A stretch of DNA of 64,000 nucleotides from Pseudomonas sp. GM48 (GCF_000282335.1 NZ_AKJM01000041.1:1-64000); one strand, 5' to 3'; counted from the stretch's first letter, positions 11,931-23,528 are shown. Numbers and translations: made by a program. The notes: generated from the sequence alone by a model not told the origin.

Positions 11931-14162
11931 ATGAGTGTCTCGAACAAGGAACAGGGTCATCACAAAGAAGCGCTGCTACCCAGCGCGCGGGATATCGATG
12001 CATTGGTGCGCGCCGAGCATATCGATCCGTTTGCGATTCTCGGCCCTCACGCCGATGGCGCTGGCGGGCAGTTCATTCGCGCTTATTTGCCCGGTGCCCT
12101 GAGTGTGCAGGTGCTGGCCAGGGTGTCTGGCGAAGAGCTCGGGCATCTTGAAGCCACTGCGACGCCGGGGTTGTTTGTCGGGCATTTCGACCATGCGCAG
12201 GCGTACCTGTTGCGCACCCGTTGGGCCGGCGGCGAGCAAACGGCCGAAGACCCCTACAGCTTCGGCCCGTTGCTGGGCGAAATGGACTTGTACCTGTTTG
12301 CCGAAGGCAATCACCGCGACCTCAGTGCGTGCCTGGGTGCTCAGCTCAAGACCGTGGATGGCGTCGACGGCGTGCGTTTTGCCGTATGGGCGCCGAATGC
12401 CCGGCGGGTGTCGGTGGTGGGTGATTTCAACGTCTGGGACGGGCGCCGCCATCCAATGCGCCTGCGTCATCCCACCGGTGTCTGGGAGTTGTTCATCCCG
12501 CGCCTGCAAGCAGGCGACGCCTACAAATACGAGATTCTCGGCGCCCACGGCATTCTGCCGCTGAAAGCCGACCCGGTAGCGCTGGCCACCAGCCTTCCGC
12601 CGGACACCGCGTCGAAAGTCGCTTCGCCACTGAAGGTCGACTGGCAGGACCAGGACTGGATGCTGTCCCGTGGCGAACGCCAGCGCCCGACCGCCGCGCT
12701 GTCGATCTACGAGTTGCACGCCGGCTCATGGCAATGCGAACTCGATGACCTCGGTGAAGTGGCCCGGCAATACACCTGGCCCGAATTGGCCGAGCGACTG
12801 ATTCCGTACGTGAAGGAGCTGGGCTTCACCCACATCGAACTGATGCCGATCATGGAGCACCCATTCGGCGGTTCGTGGGGTTATCAGTTGCTGTCGCAAT
12901 TCGCCCCGAGTGCGCGTTATGGCACTCCGGACGAGTTCGCCGCGTTCGTCAACGCCTGCCACCAGGCTGAAATCGGGGTGATCCTCGACTGGGTGCCGGC
13001 GCATTTTCCGACCGATGTCCATGGCCTGGCCCAGTTCGACGGCACGGCGTTGTACGAGTACGGCAACCCGCAAGAAGGCTTCCACCAGGATTGGGACACG
13101 CTGATCTACAACCTCGGCCGCACCGAAGTTCACGGCTACATGCTGGCGTCGGCGCTGCACTGGCTCAAGCATTTCCACGTCGACGGCCTGCGGGTCGATG
13201 CAGTGGCCTCGATGCTGTACCGCGACTACTCGCGCAAGGCCGGCGAATGGGTACCGAACCGCCATGGCGGGCGGGAGAACCTGGAGGCTATCGACTTCCT
13301 GCGCCACCTCAACGACGTCGTGGCTCTGGAAGCGCCGGGCGCACTGGTGATCGCCGAAGAGTCCACCGCATGGCCGGGCGTCAGCCAGGGCACGCAACAG
13401 GGCGGCTTGGGCTTTGCCTACAAATGGAACATGGGCTGGATGCACGATTCGCTGCATTACATCCAGCAAGACCCGGTCTACCGCGCCCATCACCACAACG
13501 AGCTGAGTTTCGGCCTGGTGTATGCCTGGTCCGAACGTTTCATCCTGCCGATCTCCCACGACGAAGTGGTGCACGGCAAACATTCGCTGATCGACAAAAT
13601 GCCCGGCGACCGCTGGCAAAAATTCGCCAACCTGCGGGCCTACTTGAGTTTCATGTGGGCGCACCCGGGCAAGAAACTATTGTTCATGGGCTGCGAGTTC
13701 GGCCAGTGGCGCGAGTGGAATCACGACCAGCAACTGGACTGGTACTTGTTGCAGTACCCCGAACACAAAGGCGTGCAGAAACTGGTGGGCGACCTCAATC
13801 GCTTGTACCGCGAAGAGCCGGCACTGCACGAGCAGGACGATGTGCCGCAGGGTTTCCAATGGTTGATCGGCGACGACGCGATCAATAGCGTCTATGCGTG
13901 GCTGCGCTGGAGCAAGGACGGCAAGCCGGTGCTGGTGGTGGCCAACTTCACGCCGGTGCCGCGCGAGGCTTATCGCATCGGGGTGCCGTTTGCCGGGCAG
14001 TGGAGCGAGGTGCTCAACAGCGACTCGTCTATCTATGCCGGTTCCAACTACGGCAACAGTGGCGGGGTGGCTGCCGAGGAAACGCCGAGCCATGGGCAGG
14101 CGTTGTCGTTGGTGTTGAATTTGCCGCCGTTGGCGGTGTTGATGTTGCGGCCGGAGGGGTAG
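11931..14162 (+). CDS. glgB: 1,4-alpha-glucan branching enzyme GlgB
   Basis: A 743-residue GH13_9 branching enzyme that introduces alpha-1,6 branches. It has the N1 domain, the CBM48 domain (about 120-215) with [17 protein letters not shown], and a TIM barrel. The nucleophile Asp is at about 423 ([10 protein letters not shown]), the acid/base Glu at about 476 (VIAEES), and the third Asp lies in SHDEVVHGK. The length is typical of the two-N-domain type. The start follows the treS stop by 2 bp with GGTGGAGAG as ribosome site, so translation is probably coupled. It is the last gene of this operon; the next gene converges on it. Confidence 0.96.
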   Translation: MSVSNKEQGHHKEALLPSARDIDALVRAEHIDPFAILGPHADGAGGQFIRAYLPGALSVQVLARVSGEELGHLEATATPGLFVGHFDHAQAYLLRTRWAGGEQTAEDPYSFGPLLGEMDLYLFAEGNHRDLSACLGAQLKTVDGVDGVRFAVWAPNARRVSVVGDFNVWDGRRHPMRLRHPTGVWELFIPRLQAGDAYKYEILGAHGILPLKADPVALATSLPPDTASKVASPLKVDWQDQDWMLSRGERQRPTAALSIYELHAGSWQCELDDLGEVARQYTWPELAERLIPYVKELGFTHIELMPIMEHPFGGSWGYQLLSQFAPSARYGTPDEFAAFVNACHQAEIGVILDWVPAHFPTDVHGLAQFDGTALYEYGNPQEGFHQDWDTLIYNLGRTEVHGYMLASALHWLKHFHVDGLRVDAVASMLYRDYSRKAGEWVPNRHGGRENLEAIDFLRHLNDVVALEAPGALVIAEESTAWPGVSQGTQQGGLGFAYKWNMGWMHDSLHYIQQDPVYRAHHHNELSFGLVYAWSERFILPISHDEVVHGKHSLIDKMPGDRWQKFANLRAYLSFMWAHPGKKLLFMGCEFGQWREWNHDQQLDWYLLQYPEHKGVQKLVGDLNRLYREEPALHEQDDVPQGFQWLIGDDAINSVYAWLRWSKDGKPVLVVANFTPVPREAYRIGVPFAGQWSEVLNSDSSIYAGSNYGNSGGVAAEETPSHGQALSLVLNLPPLAVLMLRPEG

Positions 14163-14185
14163 CTGACTTCCATTTTATTCGATAA

Positions 14186-14226
14186 CCCTGACAGGTCGAC
14201 GCTCATATAAGTACAGTCTGTCAGGG
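14186..14226. terminator. Inverted repeat between convergent glgB and rhs genes
   Basis: CCCTGACAG (14186-14194) and CTGTCAGGG (14218-14226) form a 9-bp perfect stem around a 23-nt loop between two converging genes. AT-rich sequence follows but there is no clean U tract, so its terminator role is tentative. Confidence 0.4.
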
Positions 14227-14270
14227 ATGGTTAGTTATAAATTTTATTTGTTTCTGATGCGCAATAATAA

Positions 14271-17120
14271 CTAAATCCATTTCGCACTGAGCGTTGCCTC
14301 GAACTTTCTTTGAGTAATTTCAATGTGGTGTAGCCCCCGGTAGTCCTTAGAAATGCTGTTAACGACAAATTGAGTCATTGGCTTGAATAAACCCTCCGTT
14401 TCGGGGGTGTGATCTACTTTGAATGCGTTGCTTGTCGTTTTTATAAGTACTGGGTCCGTTAGCTGTGAGGTGCTAGGAACATGAAATTTGTCTGTGAATT
14501 TGCTTGCGGTTTTTTTATCTGGAGTAAAAGCCATAAATATGCTGGTTTGTAGTATGTCACCTACTTTAATGCTATCTGGATTTTGCAATTTAGTTCCGCG
14601 GTAGAGCTCACCTGCCATTTTCGGGCCAAGTGATGCTGCCAACAGGTTAATTGTTTTTTTAGAGTCTGTGGCGTGGAGCTCTAGTAGTTCTATCGCCGGG
14701 TCGTACGCTCTCTGCTTTCTGGCAAGGGGCAGCTTAACTGTTCCGAAGTCGCCATCATTGTTTTTGAGCTCTGAATAGACTGCCGTTCTGGTTTCGGGGA
14801 GCGATCTTTTTATTATGTCAGAGGGATTGTTCTCGTAGTGGTTGCGGCTATGTCCCTTGAAGTAAAGGGCGCCCGCATTTGTTCCCCAAATGAGTTGTAT
14901 TCCCTCTTTTTCACCTTCTGTTAAAGGTCTGTCATAGGCTTCTGGTTGTCCTATGAGGCCGAGGCGAGCTCTGAAGTAATCAATATATTTTTCAGGTTGT
15001 ACTTTTTGGAGTCCTAGGTACTCGGTGGCTGTGCTGATTAAGTCTGTTTCAGGAAGTTTGTTCTTGTATTTAATAAGCTTTCTCTCAATGTAGTCTATTT
15101 CGTCCTGCGTTAACTCCTTTCCTGTATTCCCATTCAGATCACCAAAGTTAATGGGTCTATTCCTGACCATCGCAAATAAATTCATCCCATCCACATATCC
15201 CGCCGGATCCGGATTAATCCACCGCTGCAACCACGGCGCGTAATACCTGAATCCATAGTAATAAAGCCCCGTCGCATCCCGCTCTTTGCCCGAATAACGC
15301 ACAGTCTTGTATTTGGCCTCAGTGGCCGAACGTGCCGCGAAACAAGCCGTGCCGCCAAACGGGTAATACCATTCCTGGCTGATCAGGTTGGCGTTTTGGT
15401 CCAGTTCCAGCGTGCCGGATTGCAGGTGGTCGTTGAGGCTGTAACGCACCTGATCGTTGGCGATGTCATCCGGTTTTTGGGCCACCCAATGCAGCACTTG
15501 CACGCTATTGCTGCCGGCGCTGGCGTTGATCACATGAAGGATTTCCCCAGTGCCGCCGTGACTGCGGATTTCCACGCCGGGCAGGTAGCGCACTTCGCTG
15601 ATCAGTGTGCGGGCGTTGGTCTGGTTTGCGCGAATTTTGCGCACGCGTTGGCCGCCGCCGTCGTAGAGATAGCGTTCGTAGTCATCCTCCGCGCTTGCAC
15701 GCACCACCGGGCGCACGACGGTCAGTTGATTGCGCAAGTCCCACTCCAGCGTTTGGCCGATCTGCAATTCACGCAAGTTGCCATTGGCATCGAAACCGGC
15801 GGCCAGTTCGGCTTCAGTCGGCGGCCGGCCGTTGCGCTCGGGCAGGCAGCGGTTGCTGTATTGGGCGCGAGTCAAAGTGCGGCCGTGGGCCTGGGCGCCG
15901 ACGTGCGCCAGGTTCAGCAGATTGCCGCCGGCGTCGTAGTGGTAGGTCTGGGTGTAGTTGGCGATCTGGTTGGGGTCGAGGGGCAGGGGTTGCAGGTCGG
16001 GCAGGGCGGGGCCGCCGTGGCCGGTTTTGGCCTCCCAACCCGTGGCTTCGATCAGTTGATCGAGGGTGTCGTAACGGTAGGTCTTGATCGGTTCGATGCG
16101 CTGGTTGTTGAAGTAGCGGATCGCTTGGGCGGTGTCTTCGAGGCTTAGCACGTTGCCGGTGGCGTCGTAGCTGTAGCGCAAGTCTTGAAGGGGCGTGCCA
16201 TCGGCTTTGTGTGCGATCAAGCCAATGAGGCGGCCGTCCGCGAGGTCGTAGCGGTGGCGGGTGATGACGCCGTTGCCGGCAGTTTCCGTTTCGATCTGGC
16301 CAGCGGCGTTGTAGTGCAGATCGCTGACCAGCGTCATCTCGTCCTCACCGACCAAGGTCAACCGAGTGTTTTTCAGTTCGCCGGCCACGGTGTAGGCAAA
16401 GCGCTGGCGGTTACCCAGCGCATCCGTTTGCCGGAGCAACTCGGCGCTGGGTGCGTAGGCCTGCGAGTTGGTGGCGCCGTCGCCGGGTTCAAGCATTGCA
16501 TCGCGGGCGGTTTCACTCACCGGCCAATCTGGCGCATCGGCAACGCGCAAAAAGTGCCGGGTCTGTTGCAGCACCGCGCCACCGATTCCCAGCTCCTTCA
16601 AGTGCAGCGTGCCAGCCGGATCGTCATGCCGAACCAATTGACCGCATAGGTTGTGGGCAACTGCGTCGTCATCAACCCCGGCATAGGTCAAGCGCTCAAG
16701 CACCAGTTCAGTGCCATCGCCACCACGTTCGCGCACGGCCACCGGGCGCAACAGCGTATCGAACCCGGTTGACGAATGACTGCCACGCCCGTCCCACCGT
16801 TCAACGATTTGCCCGCCTGCGCCTGGCAATGCCACCCGCCACCCGGCGTCGACACTGTCACTCTGCAACGGCACAGCGGACAGGCTGAACACCTGACTCA
16901 TATTCGCCGGCACCGCCCCATCGCTCTGCGCCAAGGCAAACAGATACGGATCACGACTGGCCACCGGCCGGCCGTTGGCATCGAACCGTTGATGCGTCAC
17001 CCGCACCTCAACCGGATCGGTCGCCAGTCGCCGGTGGAACTGCACCGCCCGGAGCGCCAGACCCCGTGGGTCCATGACCGCAAGGGTCGGGGTGCCGCCA
17101 TGCACATAATCCACAGGCAT
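14271..17120 (-). CDS. TccC-type Rhs toxin with putative C-terminal ADP-ribosyltransferase domain
   Basis: A 949-residue protein. The N-terminus (TPTLAVMDPRGLALRAV) and repeated Y-D/G-N motifs are those of TccC, the C component of Tc toxins. The Rhs-associated core ends with DPAGYVDGMNLFAMVRN near residue 640, the usual site of self-cleavage. After residue about 663 the DNA becomes clearly AT-rich and the sequence unique: an exchangeable toxin tip. The tip has ELYRGTKL (Arg841), ILQTSIFMAF (Ser860) and ETEGLF (Glu907-x-Glu909), in the R-S-E order of actin/Rho ADP-ribosyltransferases. ATG 17120 fits TccC N-termini; an upstream GTG at 17168 would add 16 residues. No TcA, TcB or immunity gene adjoins it. 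The tip's activity is inference. Confidence 0.85.
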   Translation of the reverse strand: MPVDYVHGGTPTLAVMDPRGLALRAVQFHRRLATDPVEVRVTHQRFDANGRPVASRDPYLFALAQSDGAVPANMSQVFSLSAVPLQSDSVDAGWRVALPGAGGQIVERWDGRGSHSSTGFDTLLRPVAVRERGGDGTELVLERLTYAGVDDDAVAHNLCGQLVRHDDPAGTLHLKELGIGGAVLQQTRHFLRVADAPDWPVSETARDAMLEPGDGATNSQAYAPSAELLRQTDALGNRQRFAYTVAGELKNTRLTLVGEDEMTLVSDLHYNAAGQIETETAGNGVITRHRYDLADGRLIGLIAHKADGTPLQDLRYSYDATGNVLSLEDTAQAIRYFNNQRIEPIKTYRYDTLDQLIEATGWEAKTGHGGPALPDLQPLPLDPNQIANYTQTYHYDAGGNLLNLAHVGAQAHGRTLTRAQYSNRCLPERNGRPPTEAELAAGFDANGNLRELQIGQTLEWDLRNQLTVVRPVVRASAEDDYERYLYDGGGQRVRKIRANQTNARTLISEVRYLPGVEIRSHGGTGEILHVINASAGSNSVQVLHWVAQKPDDIANDQVRYSLNDHLQSGTLELDQNANLISQEWYYPFGGTACFAARSATEAKYKTVRYSGKERDATGLYYYGFRYYAPWLQRWINPDPAGYVDGMNLFAMVRNRPINFGDLNGNTGKELTQDEIDYIERKLIKYKNKLPETDLISTATEYLGLQKVQPEKYIDYFRARLGLIGQPEAYDRPLTEGEKEGIQLIWGTNAGALYFKGHSRNHYENNPSDIIKRSLPETRTAVYSELKNNDGDFGTVKLPLARKQRAYDPAIELLELHATDSKKTINLLAASLGPKMAGELYRGTKLQNPDSIKVGDILQTSIFMAFTPDKKTASKFTDKFHVPSTSQLTDPVLIKTTSNAFKVDHTPETEGLFKPMTQFVVNSISKDYRGLHHIEITQRKFEATLSAKWI

Positions 17121-17201
17121 CGGTGAGGGCCTTGACCAGGGGTATCTGCCCTCACAATGCAACACCACCAGCGCCTTGGATACTGTAAGAAATACCAGTT
17201 T

Positions 17202-18269
17202 TCACCAGCGCATCCGCACACCCAGGCTGCCAATCAAACCGTTCAGATCGTTGTCGTCCACGTCGCTGCTGTAGTCGGCGCTGACGTACAGGCTTACGGA
17301 CGGGGTGATTCTGGCGACGAGACCCAGACCCAGTTCCACGGTAGATGAACTACGGCTGCTGCTGATCTTGTCCACCTGATCGAGCGTCACAGTGTTGCCG
17401 CTGTACACCGTGCGCCACAAGTTGGTCCGCACGTAGGGCTCGACCGGCAAGCCGTTGATGTCGTAACTGCCTTTCAAGTGCGCACCGACCCGGCCACTCC
17501 ACGAGTTCAGGTCAGTGGAAGACGCGTTGCCTGATCCGGCATACGGGGTGTCCAGGGTGATGCGCTGATTGATCAACTGCGCCTGGGGTTCAATCACCCA
17601 GTTTTCGCCCAGGCCGATGGGGAAGCCACCTTCCACCGACAGTGTCATCGCGCTGCCCTCGGTGGCTCTTCGGGTCCCTTGCGCGTTGCGGCTGAAGCCG
17701 CTGACCCGGCCACCACTGGCGGTCAGGTCGACGTGCCAGCCTTGCGGCCCGGTCAGGCTCCAATAAGCGCCGAGACTTTGCCCCTGGAGCTTGAGTGTGT
17801 CGCTACCGGGATTGGACATTGCCGGGGTGATCTGCGCGCCGTTGTTGTTGAGCTGGAACTGACTCGCGCCGCCCACCAGGCCGACCCTGTGCGTATGGCC
17901 ACTGGCGCTTTGCAGGGTCAGGATCGCCGGGCCTTTGAGTTCGTTGGTGCCGGGGACGGCCAGCCCCGGGGACAGGTAATCGGTTTGTGCCTGGCGAGAG
18001 GGCTGGTCGTAGAGTTGGTCCCAGGCCGTAGGGGCGGCGTCTTCGGTGGTCAGGCTGGAACTGCGTAGATCGGGGTGAGCGCTGAATTGATCGGGATAGG
18101 TTATTGCGATGGTAGACAAACCGGGCGTCGGGATGTCCTGGCGATACCATGGGGCTGTGTCTTGTTCGGCAGTGGCAGCTTGCACTTCGATGGAGGAACA
18201 CAGCAGGAGTGAACTCGACACCGTGCAAAAAATGACTTTGATCTCTTGTGGGGTGAGTGAAATTTTCAT
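17202..18269 (-). CDS. Autotransporter-type outer-membrane beta-barrel protein
   Basis: A 355-residue protein with an N-terminal signal peptide (hydrophobic run at about 12-25, likely cleaved after VQA). The rest is glycine/serine-rich with alternating hydrophobic beta strands and ends in an aromatic residue (GVRMRW), as outer-membrane barrels do. The C-terminal about 270 residues resemble the barrel of classical autotransporters, including PYVRTNLWRTVYSG. The passenger is very short, about 60 residues. It lies 81 bp upstream of the TccC-type gene on the same strand, so the two may be co-transcribed. Its substrate or partner is unknown. Confidence 0.75.
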   Translation of the reverse strand: MKISLTPQEIKVIFCTVSSSLLLCSSIEVQAATAEQDTAPWYRQDIPTPGLSTIAITYPDQFSAHPDLRSSSLTTEDAAPTAWDQLYDQPSRQAQTDYLSPGLAVPGTNELKGPAILTLQSASGHTHRVGLVGGASQFQLNNNGAQITPAMSNPGSDTLKLQGQSLGAYWSLTGPQGWHVDLTASGGRVSGFSRNAQGTRRATEGSAMTLSVEGGFPIGLGENWVIEPQAQLINQRITLDTPYAGSGNASSTDLNSWSGRVGAHLKGSYDINGLPVEPYVRTNLWRTVYSGNTVTLDQVDKISSSRSSSTVELGLGLVARITPSVSLYVSADYSSDVDDNDLNGLIGSLGVRMRW

Positions 18270-18568
18270 GGAGGTCTGCCTTGTAGTCGCATGCGCAATC
18301 TCGCTCTGGCGTCTCTCCTACCCCGAATGAGGGGCGACCGAATGGATTAGGACCTGTCATGGACTGCCCGTTTTTACGGGAGCCCGCGGCTGGTCCTGGT
18401 GGTAATTCCGGGGGTAGTAACGTGAAGTCAAGAAGACCGAAACGGTCGAGTCAAGAGAATCGCCGATCAGTGGTAATGGTTTAAGTGACTGATTTATGAG
18501 GTATCTCTAAGTTCTTGTTTGTTCGAAAAATCGTCAAAAAAACCTCGGCTCAGAGCGCTTTTCAACCC
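18270..18568. other. Intergenic region upstream of the autotransporter gene
   Basis: About 300 bp with no credible gene. It presumably holds the promoter for the minus-strand autotransporter-rhs pair. A small stem (CCCGT/ACGGG near 18368-18382) is visible. I see no recognisable operator. Confidence 0.4.
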
Positions 18569-18790
18569 TCACCACTTCACCTGAACCCCCACGTTACCGA
18601 ATGTTCCCCGTTGTTGGTTGCTGTCGATATTGCTGGTGTAGTCGACACCGGCACCCTCCCGATACCGTGGTCGGCGGACGACGTTCGTTGTCGGGTTTAG
18701 ATCTGATCGACATGGTCAAAGGTGACCGTATCGGTACCGGTGAAGGTGTGCCAGATGTTGGTCCGCAAGTGAGTCTCCAGCTACCGGCCA
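18569..18790 (-). pseudogene. Decayed C-terminal fragment of an autotransporter barrel
   Basis: On the minus strand one frame reads LETHLRTNIWHTFTG then TDTVTFDHVDQI and a stop. It aligns with VEPYVRTNLWRTVYSG and VTLDQVDKI of the intact barrel protein at 17202-18269. After a frameshift another frame reads GAGVDYTSNIDSN through GNVGVQVKW and a stop at 18569. This aligns with the intact protein's extreme C-terminus (VSADYSSDVDDN ... GSLGVRMRW). The upstream part of the gene is gone, and the fragment abuts the EEP hydrolase gene. It is a remnant of a second, diverged copy rather than a recent duplicate. Confidence 0.75.
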
Positions 18791-18822
18791 CTGCAGGGCA
18801 GTTCGCACTGAATGGCCGTGAT

Positions 18823-19623
18823 TCAGAGATGCACTTCCACCGCCAGCGGCAAATGGTCAGAAAGGTGCGTCCACGGCTTGTTCCCGAGTATTTGCGGCTC
18901 ATGGCTGCTGGCGTTGCGCAGGTAGACGCGGTCCAGGCGCAACAAGGGAAACCGTGCGGGGTAGGTTTTGGCCGGCCGGCCATGGTGGCGTTCGAAGGCT
19001 TCGTGCAAGTCATCGCGGCGGGCAAGGGCGGCGTTGCCCTGCATTTGCCAGTCGTTGAAGTCGCCGGCAATGATCACCGGCGCCTGGTCAGGCAGGGACT
19101 CGAGGAGTTGGCAGAGCAACTGCAATTGCAGCTGACGATGACTTTCCAGCAGGCTGAAGTGAACGCAGATGGCATGCACTTCGCTATGCCCCGGTACGTC
19201 CAGCACGCAGTGCAGCAAACCGCGGCGCTCCGGACCGGTAATGGAAACATCCAGGTTTCGGTACTCGCGGATCGGGTATTTCGACAGCAGGGCATTGCCA
19301 TGATGACCGGCGGGATAGACAGCATTGCGCCCATAGGCGAAGTCGCTCCACATGCTGTCGGCAAGGAATTCATATTGCGAGGTTTGTGGCCAATCGTTGT
19401 AGCGCGAGGAGTGGCGCTCGTGCTCGCCGACCACTTCTTGCAGAAACACCAGGTCTGCCGAGGTACTGCGCACCGCTTCACGCAATTCGGGGAGGATGAA
19501 GCGCCGGTTGAGTGCGGTGAATCCCTTGTGGGTGTTGACCGTCAGCACTCGAAGCCGATGGATGGCCGGGGGTGTGTTCAATGGCATTGATTCGGCTGTC
19601 TGCCGTGTTGAATGACTGGCCAC
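18823..19623 (-). CDS. Endonuclease/exonuclease/phosphatase (EEP) family protein
   Basis: A 266-residue member of the EEP superfamily (DNase I-like metal-dependent phosphoesterases). Visible motifs are VNTHKGF near the N-terminus, the metal-binding Glu in VFLQEVVGEH, AGDFNDW (catalytic Asp/Asn) and the C-terminal SDHLPL (Asp-His pair). No signal peptide is seen, so it is probably cytoplasmic. The start is GTG at 19623, which has a strong ribosome site (GAGGAG, 5 bp spacing); the internal ATG at 19587 has none. The substrate may be nucleic acid, phospholipid or a sugar phosphate and cannot be told from motifs. Confidence 0.85.
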   Translation of the reverse strand: MASHSTRQTAESMPLNTPPAIHRLRVLTVNTHKGFTALNRRFILPELREAVRSTSADLVFLQEVVGEHERHSSRYNDWPQTSQYEFLADSMWSDFAYGRNAVYPAGHHGNALLSKYPIREYRNLDVSITGPERRGLLHCVLDVPGHSEVHAICVHFSLLESHRQLQLQLLCQLLESLPDQAPVIIAGDFNDWQMQGNAALARRDDLHEAFERHHGRPAKTYPARFPLLRLDRVYLRNASSHEPQILGNKPWTHLSDHLPLAVEVHL

Positions 19624-19767
19624 ATGCGCTCCTCTGATTCAGGGCTGCCTATGTATGCGACTGACGCATGGACGGGCAGTTCAGTTTGCCTTTAACGCCA
19701 ACGCGCCAAATCTGACGCTCTGCGGCGCACGGAGTTTGTGTTTTCAGCGCCGGCGGCCAATGCCCCC

Positions 19768-19868
19768 TGTAGGAGCGAGCTTGCTCGCGATAAACCGGAG
19801 AACACCGCGGGGCGCCTGCCAACCAGCGTTATCGTTGACGACCATCGCGAGCAAGCTCGCTCCTACAG
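19768..19868. repeat. REP-type inverted repeat pair (family C)
   Basis: CTGTAGGAGCGAGCTTGCTCG starts at 19768 and its complement ends at 19868. The arm resembles family B but has GTAGGAGCGAGC in place of GTGGGAGCGGGC. Confidence 0.8.
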
Positions 19869-19883
19869 AAAAGCGCTGTGGGC

Positions 19884-20642
19884 TTAGACGAAGACGATTT
19901 CATAAGGCAAACGGATGCGCTCCAGTAGCGCTCGAGGCAGCAACGGCGCGAGGCCGATGGCCGGTTCGCCATCGAGTTGGCTGGCGTAGGCGTGGGTGGC
20001 GTGGCTCTTGCGGGCGACGGTCCAGGTATCTAGGCGCACCTTGCGTGCACGATGCCAGGGAATCAGTTCGCGGTCCCGTGCCGGCCAGTGCCAGGCCCAG
20101 AGCGGTACGTCGTTGTAAGTTGCCCCTGCGCTGGCCGCTGCTCTGGCGCTGGCGCGGCCAACGGTGTCGTGGTCGACGTTACCGTCCTCGCGCCAGGTGC
20201 TGAACACCACATCGCCGGGGCGCAGGTAGCGAGTGATGAATCGGGTAATCTGTTCTTCGTATTCCACCAGCGCGTTGTCGGTAAACCCGCCACGAATCCA
20301 CTTCAGGCTGTGCATCGGCAACCCGAGCCGGCGTATGGCTTCGACGCTTTCCTGGGGACGAAATACGCTGAGGCGTTTTTCCGACCACTGCCGAGAGCCC
20401 GGATGGCTGGCGCTGCCGTCGGTGATCGAGATCAATTGCAGTGGGTGGCCCAGGTTGCTGAGCAATTGCAGGAGGCCGCCGCAGGTCACGACTTCATCGC
20501 CGGGGTGCGGGGCAATGAGCACTGCGCGTGCGCCGGTGGGTACCAGGGTTTGGGTGCTGATGACCGGAATGTTGTCCAGTTGCGGGGCACTGTTCCAGAT
20601 CTGTGATGGCAGGCTGGCTTCGCTGACGGAAACGGATTTCAT
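19884..20642 (-). CDS. PIG-L (LmbE-like) deacetylase family protein
   Basis: A 252-residue protein of the GlcNAc-PI de-N-acetylase/LmbE fold, zinc hydrolases that remove acetyl groups from N-acetyl sugars. The zinc motif reads PHPGDE instead of the usual HPDDE: the histidine and the second aspartate remain, while the first aspartate (general base in MshB-type enzymes) is glycine. The later NVDHDTVG supplies the third ligand region. ATG 20642 is preferred, with AAGGA 10 bp upstream; a GTG at 20651 is too close to that site. The gene is downstream of glgX on the same strand with a 214-bp gap. The substrate is unknown and activity may be altered. Confidence 0.82.
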   Translation of the reverse strand: MKSVSVSEASLPSQIWNSAPQLDNIPVISTQTLVPTGARAVLIAPHPGDEVVTCGGLLQLLSNLGHPLQLISITDGSASHPGSRQWSEKRLSVFRPQESVEAIRRLGLPMHSLKWIRGGFTDNALVEYEEQITRFITRYLRPGDVVFSTWREDGNVDHDTVGRASARAAASAGATYNDVPLWAWHWPARDRELIPWHRARKVRLDTWTVARKSHATHAYASQLDGEPAIGLAPLLPRALLERIRLPYEIVFV

Positions 20643-20856
20643 GGGTACCACGTCCTTGTTTTGCTTCGCCTTCAGTCGTGCACGGTGCAGGCCCGGCAGA
20701 CCCGTGAGGGCTCGTTGATAGCAATGTGCGACAAGCCAAACCCGGGATTGCCACGCATCGAGTATTGCTCATGTAAGGCTATTCGTCGCGTCGCGAAGTT
20801 ATCCAAAATGATTTTTCCGCTCTGCGGTGCTGGCGCCATTAATGCGTGGTGTCTCC

Positions 20857-23019
<2,163 letters not shown>

Positions 23020-23060
23020 AAGTGCTCCTGGCTACAAATACTCGCTGATCAGCATTGCAA

Positions 23061-23168
23061 CCTGTGGGAGCGGCGGTGCGACGATTCGACTTGCTCGCGA
23101 AGGCGGTGTGTCAGTCGCAATTGATTCGCCTGAGACGACGCCTTCGCGAGCAAGCCCGCTCCCACAGG
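23061..23168. repeat. REP-type inverted repeat (family B) with an interrupted arm
   Basis: CCTGTGGGAGCGG at 23061 is separated by about 16 extra bases from the rest of its arm (CTTGCTCGCGAAGGC). The opposite arm, ending at 23168, is intact. It lies in the 173-bp gap between the DUF2934 gene and glgX. Confidence 0.8.
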
Positions 23169-23192
23169 TTTGTTGTTGGCAGCGCGAATGGG

Positions 23193-23528
23193 TCAGACCG
23201 CTGGCGGTTTTCGCGCCGCCCGGGGCTTTTTCTCGACGGCCTTTTCTCCTGGAGGGATGACTTTCGAAGCCGCCGCCGGTTTGGCTTTGGTCTTTGGCGC
23301 AGCGGTCTTGCCGTTGAGTGTCTTGTCCGGGCCAAGTTTTGCGTCGCCGGTTTTCTTCGGGGCTGCCTTGCTGGCGGCGGTCTTTGGGGATTTGCGCGGG
23401 GCCAGGGCTTCGGCTTCTGCCAGTTTGCACGCCATCTCCCAGTGGCGGGCCTCCTGACCTTCGGGTTTTCCTTCGGACTCCCAGATCTGATAGGCGAATT
23501 CGCGGATGCGTTTATCGTCGGTACTCAT
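23193..23528 (-). CDS. DUF2934 domain-containing small basic protein
   Basis: A 111-residue protein. Residues 1-40 (IREFAYQIWESEGKPEGQEARHW) are the DUF2934 helical motif, found widely next to glucan and trehalose genes in proteobacteria. From about 45 to 111 it is a low-complexity tail of Lys, Ala and Pro with repeated KxAAPK-like units and a high positive charge. It lies 21 bp after treY with its own AGGAG ribosome site, so it belongs to the operon. Its function is unknown. The basic tail could bind a polyanion such as nucleic acid or a phosphorylated glucan, but that is a guess. Confidence 0.88.
   Translation of the reverse strand: MSTDDKRIREFAYQIWESEGKPEGQEARHWEMACKLAEAEALAPRKSPKTAASKAAPKKTGDAKLGPDKTLNGKTAAPKTKAKPAAASKVIPPGEKAVEKKPRAARKPPAV

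Noticed and set aside
14271-15135. Interbacterial Rhs toxin with a cognate immunity gene
   Set aside because: Only 108 bp separate its stop from glgB, leaving no room for an immunity gene; the core is TccC-like.
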